Positions 57,746 through 64,000 of a DNA stretch of 64,000 nt are shown here, in pieces. The notes beneath the pieces are model-generated. The model was not told where the DNA came from and did no database searches. It saw only the letters and a program-made list of their open reading frames with translations. Each line of letters begins with the position of its first letter. The stretch's first letter is position 1. Source of the stretch: Rhinopithecus roxellana (Eukaryota > Chordata > Mammalia > Primates > Cercopithecidae); NCBI RefSeq assembly GCF_007565055.1, contig NC_044553.1:44505420-44569419 (forward strand). Reading direction: 5' to 3'. The position numbers and the translations under genes were made by a program.

Positions 57746-58109
57746 CTAGGACCAGCTCTGTTCCCATCTCTGAGCTCCCTCTGCCCATCGGGTAAGGTCT
57801 GGTCACTTCCATACTGTTTTGAATCTACTCTGTGCCAGGCAAGGGGTCAATCACTGAGATTTCTAAGGTACATGGTGGGGCTGGAGGTTAGGAGACAGCT
57901 TTCAAATCACATTCAGCCTAGTGGGGAAGGCAGGCCAATCACCAAGGCAGTTCACCAACAAGGCTAGAGAGAGCTGCGCTTAGCCTGAGGGAACAGCTCC
58001 ATTTCTGTGGCATTGTAGGTGATATATGAACAACTAACGACTAACTTCATAACCCAGGGTCAAACTTCAACCCAGGGATATTCATTAGTAAGATGAAGAA
58101 GCTTACTGT

Positions 58110-58315
58110 TTGCTGTGGTCCTAATGTCTGTGTCCCCCAAAATTCATATGTTGAAATCTTAACCCCCAAGTCGATGATATTAGGAGATAGGGTTTTGGGG
58201 AGAAAGTTGGGCCATAAGGAGTGAAGCTCCATGAATGGGATTAATGCCCTGATGAAAGAGATCCCAGAGAGAACCATCATTTCTTTTGCCATGTGAGGTT
58301 CCAGTGAGAAGTGGC
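58110..58315 (+). mobile_element. MLT1-type (ERVL-MaLR) LTR fragment, forward
   Basis: TGTGTCCCCCAAAATTCATAT, GTTGAAATCTTAACCCCCAAG and ATGGGATTAATGCCCTGATG. Only the 5' half of an LTR remains. No viral genes. Confidence 0.75.
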
Positions 58316-58317
58316 TG

Positions 58318-58915
58318 GCTAGGCATGATGGCTCTTGCCTGTAATCCCAGTACTTTGGGAGGCTGAGGTGGGAGGATCACTTGAGGCCAGGAGTTCAAGA
58401 CCATCCTGGGCGACAAAGGGAAACCTTGTCTCTACAAAAAAATACAAAAATTAGGCCGGGTACAGTGGCTCACCCCTGTGGTCCCAGCATTTTGGGAGGC
58501 TGAGGCAGGCGGATCACTTGAGGTCAGGAGTTCAAGACCAGCCTGGCCAGCATGGTGAAAACCCAACTCCACTAAAAATACAAAAACTAGCTGGGTGTGG
58601 TGGTGTGCACCTGTAGTCCCAGCTACTTGGGAGGTTGAGACAGGAGAATTGCTTGAACCTGGGAAGTAGAAGTTGCTGGGAGCCGAAATCGTGCCACTGC
58701 ACTCCAGCCTGGGCAACAGCATGAAACTCCATCTTTAAAAAAAAAATTTAGCCTGGTGTGGTGGTGTGTGCCTGTAGGCCCAGCTAGCTGCTCAGGAGGC
58801 TGGGAGGATCGCTTGAGCCTAGGAGTTTGAGGTTGCAGTGAACTATGACTGCACCACTGCACTCCAGCCTGGGCAACAAAGAAAGACGCTGTCTCTAAAA
58901 TAAAAAAAATAATAA
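58318..58915 (+). mobile_element. AluJ split by a younger Alu (Alu within Alu)
   Basis: The left arm is 58318-58453 (GGCTAGGCATGATGGCTCTTG ... AATACAAAAATTA). The right arm resumes at about 58749 (TTAGCCTGGTGTGGTGGTG ... GTCTCTAAAATAAAAAAAAT). The split falls at the position where the AluJ linker meets the right arm. Confidence 0.85.
58454..58748 (+). mobile_element. AluS-type element, forward, inside AluJ
   Basis: GGCCGGGTACAGTGGCTCACC to CTCCATCTTTAAAAAAAAAA, complete. Confidence 0.9.
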
Positions 58916-58959
58916 TAATAACAAAAGAAAGGCCATTTTAGGCCCTTAAAAGTAAAGCA

Positions 58960-59028
58960 GGCCTCAGTGAAGGAGAGAAGAGGATGGAAGGAGGAGGGAA
59001 GAGGGAGGAGGGAGGAAGGAGGAGGGCG
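58960..59028. repeat. Purine-rich G-tract (GGA/GGGA repeats)
   Basis: GGAGGAGGGAAGAGGGAGGAG and following, with several GGG runs. It may form a G-quadruplex or triplex. Confidence 0.8.
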
Positions 59029-59389
59029 GTGGCTGCACACCCCCACATCTCATAGGGATTGATTCCTTCCTCAGCAACAGTTGCTCAGAGTTGAGCACAA
59101 GAACTTGTCTTTTTCCCAGTAACAAACACAGGCCCAGGCACAGAGTGGTGCTGAGGAAATGTGCGGTGAATGGATGCTGAACAGGAAGAGACACTGAAGA
59201 AGAGGGAGGTGGTACTGACAGCAGCCATCGTGGAGGTTGGAAACGGAGATGCATGTGAAGCCCTTTGCATGGTATTTTTCCCTTAAAATATGGATGGGGA
59301 ACAAGGGGCTCTCATTTCTCTTTTACTCTGGGATGGTGAGCAGTGAGCAGGGCAAGCCACGAGGAGCAAACTCTGCAGCCCAAGCACAC

Positions 59390-59950
59390 GCGGTCAGCAC
59401 GCGGAGCACAGTGCGGAAGAAGCGGCTGACGGTGGCCTGGCCCCGCGTACCTGGGTGTGGATGCCCCGCCGCCCCGCAGAGGAAGCGCCTGGAGTCCTGC
59501 CCTGAGCTCTGGGTGTCCAAGTAGGAAACGGGTAGGGAGTATCCAGGTTTCCTATCCCTCTCCCTGGGTGGCTGTGCCTCCCCTTCCTCCTGCTCCCCTC
59601 CCTCCCTCCCCAGGGTCCCCAGGGGTGGGCAAACCCAACCCCCAGGTGAGGGTCTGTCCTGGGGGAGAGGGAAACAGCTGGCAGGAGCTCAGGCGGCAGG
59701 CGGTGGCCCTACTCCTGCCCTGAGAGACGGAAGCCAAGAGGCGGCGGGTGCGCGGTTCTGAGGAGACCCGTGCTTCACCCAGCCTGAGACCCTGTCGTTC
59801 CCTTCCACCGGGCTCCTCATGCGAAGCCCCGGAGCAAAGTGGGTGTGGCTGGTCAGGGTGAGCAGGGCAGGCCGGAACGGGACCCGGACCCGGAACGGAG
59901 GAGGATGGCCGCGGAAGACACCTAGCCTAACCGGAGAGGGACAGGTGCAC
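59390..59950. promoter_or_regulatory. Second CpG-rich stretch
   Basis: CGGAGCACAGTGCGGAAGAAG, CCCGCCGCCCCGCAGAGGAAG, AGGCGGCGGGTGCGCGGTTC and GGACCCGGACCCGGAACGG. GC-rich with clustered CpGs and no Alu. A small regulatory island is plausible; no gene start could be supported. Confidence 0.45.
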
Positions 59951-60274
59951 CCCCAGACCGTGGGAAAGCGCCCTCTGCCTCCAGCTGGGCTGGGCCCAGA
60001 CCCTCCACTTCCCAGCCCCTTGCTTCTCTGTGCCTTGGAGGTTCAGGGTGGGCTGGTGGGTGGGAGGAGATGTGAGAGTTCTTGTGTCAGGAGTTCAAGA
60101 CCATCTTGGCCACTTGCCTGCCAGGGCCCTGTAGAAATAAATCCCTGAAGCTATAAACAGGTGCTCCTCTAAGCTGATTCCAGGGGAGGGCGGGAGGAGC
60201 AGTGGCGGGTGGTGTGGGAAGAGAGACTGCTCTCTAGAGAGCTGATGGTACTAGGACATCACCACCGCGGTGAC

Positions 60275-60480
60275 AGCACACACACATCCACACACACATG
60301 CACACACGCACGCAGACACGCACGCAGACACATACACGTGCACACACATGCACACGCATGCACGCACACATCCACACACACATGCACACACGCACGCAGA
60401 CACACACACACGTGCACACACATGCACGCACACACATACACGCACACACAAATGCATGACACACATGCACACACACATAC
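60275..60480. repeat. Compound (CA/CG/CATG)n tract with 84-bp higher-order period
   Basis: CACACATCCACACACACATG begins at 60281 and again at 60365 with matching downstream text. The rest is mostly alternating purine-pyrimidine (ACACGTGCACACACATGCAC). Protein frames here are low-complexity artefacts. Confidence 0.93.
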
Positions 60481-61309
60481 CCCACTCCTCTACCGGGGAC
60501 CAGCACAGTCCCTCCCTTCCTGCTCGCCTGGAAGGAGGGCGCCCCGCCAGGTTTCCTCCCTGTGAATTGAGCGCCAGAGACCAACAGTGACCTGTGGTGG
60601 TTTTTCCAATTCTCTTCCCATTCTGACAAGGACAGAGGAGATGCTTTGTGATACAAGGGGGAAAAAAGGAAGGAGAAAAGGGAAGAAAGCGAAGGGAGGA
60701 AGTCCCCCGCAGAGCAGCCTGGGGAGGTGTCTGGGGCCCGGCCTAGGCCCAGCCACTTCCTGAGGAGACCAGGTGGTGGTCTCCCAGGCCTGCAGACCTC
60801 AAGGCAGCCCAGTCCTCCTCTGCGGTCCCTACGTGTTGTTCTGGTGCGGACATCCCTGGCTATGCTCTCCATGTAGATGTTCCTTTTAGCCTCTGCCTCA
60901 GCTGAAATTTGAAGATCAGGCCAATTTTGTGGTCTCTCAGACGTCTGTAAACAGGAGGCCTTGGCTCCTCGGGAGACAGGGAGCCTCTCACTGTACTTCC
61001 TTCTCTTGGCTCCAAAGACATAGAATGGTTGCTATGGGGATTCCTTCATTTGTAAAGTAAGTTTTCAGAAAAAATAATGACTCACAAGTCCTTTAAGGAG
61101 GAACAGAGTCAATCCTTGGGGACGATATGATCTAATAGGGTTTAAAAGAGGAACCATGATGGGGTGCAGTTGGCGGGCTTTTCTTTTTTTCCTCTTTGGT
61201 CCTCATGGGTGGACGAAGCCCACCAGTGGCTCAGGTACTCTGGCACCACCATTTGCTTCTTTGTGACATCTGAGGACAGGTGTTAAAAATAATTTGGAAA
61301 TGGCCAGCT

Positions 61310-61584
61310 AGGGCCCGACACACTGGCTCACATCTGCAATCCTAGCATTTTGAGAGGCTGCAGTGGGAGAATTACTTGAACCCAGGAGTTCGAGACCAGC
61401 CTGAGTAACATAATGAGACTTTGTTTCTACAAATAATTAAAACAAAAAAGCTAGTCAGGTGTGGTGGTGCATGCCTGTAGTCCCAGCTACTCAGGAGGTT
61501 GAGGCTGTAGGATGACTTTAGCCCAGGTGGTCGAGGCTAGAGTAAGCCATGGTTGTGCCACTGTACTCCAGCCTGGGAGACATG
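61310..61584 (+). mobile_element. AluJ-type element, forward
   Basis: GGGCCCGACACACTGGCTCAC to CTCCAGCCTGGGAGACATGG. The poly-A tail is replaced by a purine repeat. Confidence 0.85.
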
Positions 61585-61587
61585 GGC

Positions 61588-61672
61588 GGAAGGGAAGGGA
61601 AGGGAAGGGAAAGGAAGGGAAGGGAAGGGAGAAGAAAGGGAAGGGAGAAGGAAGAAAAGAAGGAAAGAAAAG
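61588..61672 (+). repeat. (GGGAA)n purine tract
   Basis: GGGAAGGGAAGGGAAGGGA at 61592-61610, then AAGG/GAGA variants up to 61672. Four G3 runs with two-base loops fit the classical G-quadruplex pattern. Confidence 0.93.
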
Positions 61673-61819
61673 GAATTCCTAGCTAGGCTAACCCGGAGAC
61701 TGTCAGTTTCCAAAAGGGTCTTCATGGTCACTTCTGAGCCTCGCTGGCTGGGTGAAGTTATTAGCCCAAGGGTGCCACAGGGCTTTTGCACATTCATCTG
61801 CATTATGTCTGGCCAGGCA

Positions 61820-62055
61820 GAGGGCTTTCCCTGCACTGATTCTCCTGGAAGCCTGGGGTTCGCAGCATAGACTGGAAAGTAAGGTACACAGAAGGGAGGG
61901 ACTGAACCAGGTCCCACTGCATGTGAGTACATACAAAATACTGCTTTTCCTGCACCAATTTTCCTGGAAGCCTGGGGTTAGCAGCATAGATTGGAAACTA
62001 GGGTACACAGAGGGAGGGACTGAACCAGGTCCCCTTATATGTGAGTACATAGAAT
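61820..62055. repeat. 119-bp tandem duplication, two units
   Basis: TCCTGGAAGCCTGGGGTT occurs at 61843 and 61962, CAGCATAGACTGGAAA matches CAGCATAGATTGGAAA, and GTGAGTACATA closes both units. Identity is roughly 85-90 percent. Confidence 0.95.
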
Positions 62056-62261
62056 TACTTAGGCTAGGAAGCCAGGCCTTCTAAACAGCTAGGGCCAACA
62101 GAGCAGGAGCCAGGAGGAATACTTTTATGAACAAACTTATTTTCCAACATCAGGAAAAAAGAAAGTTGGCTGTTGGGAGTGATAAGGAGAACGAATGATG
62201 AGGAGCTCAAATCAGGTGGACACCTGATTGAGATGATCCTTCTTTTCTTCAGACAAGAGTA

Positions 62262-62400
62262 CCACACTGGCTGTCAGCTGTGTGACCTTGAGGAAGTCAC
62301 TCTCCCTCTCAACTTTCTCATCTGCCAGGTGAAAGGGCTGGGCTTCAATGAGCTTGGTTCCCTTCCAGCAATGATGCTTGTGTACTGCACCTGTGCTACG
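62262..62400 (+). mobile_element. MIR SINE, forward
   Basis: GCTGTGTGACCTTGAGGAAGT, then CAACTTTCTCATCTGCCAGG, the conserved MIR core. Confidence 0.78.
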
Positions 62401-64000
62401 AATACTAGTAAGGGGTTCTCCATGCTAAAATCAGTGTTCCAGGATTCCGCATGGCCCACAGCACCAAGCCCAGCTTTCTCAGCTTTGAGCTGAAGGCTCT
62501 GGGTAACCTGATCCCAGCCCATCGGTCCTGTCTTATCTCCCACTCACCATTTCCTGTGGATTACTTACTGTTCTATCCTCCCAGCCTCCATGGCCTTGTT
62601 CGCACCTGCTACCAGCAAAGCACACCCCTCCTGCCCCAGTGCCCTGGCCTGAAGATGTCCCGTTAGTCTTTCAGCTGTCAATGAAGATGGCCCCCTTTTC
62701 AAGAACCCTTCCTGCAATCTTGAGTTTGCGGGTCCTGATCTTCCCAATCCCGTATCCACAGTCACTGCCTTCACCTGAATGCGATTGCAATTCTCTAGCC
62801 CTTCAATTCAACAAATATTCCAGACTGATTATTAGCATGTGCTGTGACAATGACAAATTCCGATACAGGAAGACATGAATCAAATAGTCATGTTCATCCG
62901 TGCATGATTAGAAACAGGGAAGGGTAAAGAAGGAAGAGAAAATGGCTTCCTGAGAGCTTGCCTGGGGTCTGGAAGGATGAACAGGGCACTGGGGCCATGG
63001 AAGGGAGCCAGGAGAGGTGAGTGGGCTGGGCTGGCCTCTTGAGGCTGGGAGAGGTAGACGGTGTGTCTTGATCAGAGGAGCCATCTGGGAATTCTTTGAT
63101 GGTTTTAAAAACGGGAGTAACAGATCCAATTTTTATTTCAGAACAATCATGCTGGCTGTTCGTGGAGAATGGCCTGGAGCACTGGGTCTCCGCCCCAGCT
63201 GCCTGGGAGAAACTGTGTTGAAGGAGCCATATCCCCTGGCCTCCCCTCCAGACTCCAGACATCCCCAGTCACGTGGCTGGGAGGGAGGCAGAAGAGAATC
63301 AGGGGTGCAACTGGGGTCCCTGCAGGGGTCCAGCCAGCAGATGGGGGCAACTTGGACAGGGATGGTGGCAGAGGGATTGGGCTTAAGGGGCATTTGGGAG
63401 ATGAAAAGGGCAAGGCTTGGCCATGAATTCCCATGAGATGAAAGAGAAGGAATTGTCAGGATTGAGCCCCAAGTTTCTAGCTCGTGCAAATAAATAGAAA
63501 GGGGGCATCCACTGAGCTTGAGAGCATGGGGAACGGGTGTTGGAGACTCTTCTGGGGACCCCTGCAGACTCCTGTAACCCCTTTGAGTTTTCGCAGGCAG
63601 AGGCCGCGGTGGGGGGGGAGCAGGCCTTGGCAGGGTACCCGCCCACCACCAGGCACCCTCTATCCTAGTAGCCCTTGGGGAGGCACACTGTGGTCCAGAG
63701 GAAGGGTACGGAGAGGCAGAGGAAGCCAACCAGTGTTCTTGGACAGCCCACCATGTGGTCAAAGGACCAGGCAGCTTGTTTGGAAGCGTCTCTGAGGCAC
63801 AAAGTGCCAGGACTCTATGCTCCCTGAGCCCTCCCAGCAGGAAAATGAAAACTCAGCAATGGGCTCGCAGGGAGGCGGGGCTGGAGGTGCCTTCCCTTTA
63901 TGAGAAGCCTGCAGAGCAATTCCTGCCGCAGGGGTTTCTGAGCAGTCAGAACATCTGCCCACGTTGATGTCTTCCAGCCACCTGATTTGGTGGCTTGGGG
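62401..64000. other. Distal intergenic sequence
   Basis: Includes L2-like text near 62802 and an old repeat-like stretch (about 63100-63490, ATTTCAGAACAATCATGCTGG). No gene supported. By human synteny CGNL1 would lie further downstream. Confidence 0.35.

Noticed and set aside
60209..60872. Cys/Val- and His/Thr-rich frames around 60.3-60.5 kb
   Set aside because: They are translations of the CA/CG repeat.
63133..63762. 209-codon reverse frame near the window end
   Set aside because: Pro/Ser-rich, no domain, overlapped by open frames on the other strand and by an old repeat-like stretch.

Overview
This is nuclear genomic DNA of a primate, almost certainly an Old World monkey (macaque/baboon group). 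Spliced vertebrate exons, dense Alu SINEs, primate L1 and old mammalian transposons (MIR, L2, MER5, MER1, Tigger, MLT1) show it is primate. Three young AluY copies with intact target-site duplications (about 15967, 16431, 30496) carry the GGCTCAAGCCTG, ACTAGCCGGGCGAGGTGG-type and GATCCGGCCACTG variants that I associate with cercopithecoid AluYR-type lineages. There are no bacterial or organellar features.

One protein-coding gene is present: the 3' end of TCF12 (HEB, a class I bHLH E-protein) on the + strand. Four coding exons (1667-1781, 2683-2845, 12597-12829, 22692-22834) join in frame. They encode the last 217 residues: the loop and repression region before the DNA-binding domain, the whole bHLH, and the C-terminal tail ending MGHM. 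The stop codon lies 11 nt before a splice donor. A further, non-coding exon holding the 3' UTR starts at about 26204 and carries an AU-rich element. A good poly(A) signal lies at 27042.

The TCF12 introns are full of repeats. A Tigger-class DNA transposon at 3199-5577 is itself invaded by Alus and by a second TA-flanked transposon. An antisense L1 at 8431-11293 keeps its 5' UTR and a broken ORF1 but lacks most of ORF2. A cluster of Alus fills 15.9-18.3 kb, and a homopyrimidine tract of about 370 bp lies at 18.84-19.21 kb.

From about 27 kb to the end I find no convincing protein-coding gene. Human synteny (TCF12, then LINC00926, then CGNL1, from memory) predicts at least one lncRNA here, but I cannot place its exons from sequence alone. 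The region holds an L1M 3' fragment (32.9-35.7 kb), two MER2-type Tigger copies, MLT1 LTR remnants, many Alus, a CpG-rich block at 46.6-47.7 kb with a strong CTCF-like motif, a second CpG-rich stretch at 59.4-59.95 kb, and several unusual local duplications. These include an inverted repeat around an L1 3' end (54.76/57.4 kb), a 35-bp minisatellite, a 119-bp tandem duplication and a 20-bp tandem duplication. It also holds tracts likely to adopt non-B DNA: (GGGAA)n at 61.59 kb and a CA/CG alternating tract at 60.28 kb. I see no undescribed gene system. The more interesting signals are regulatory and structural.
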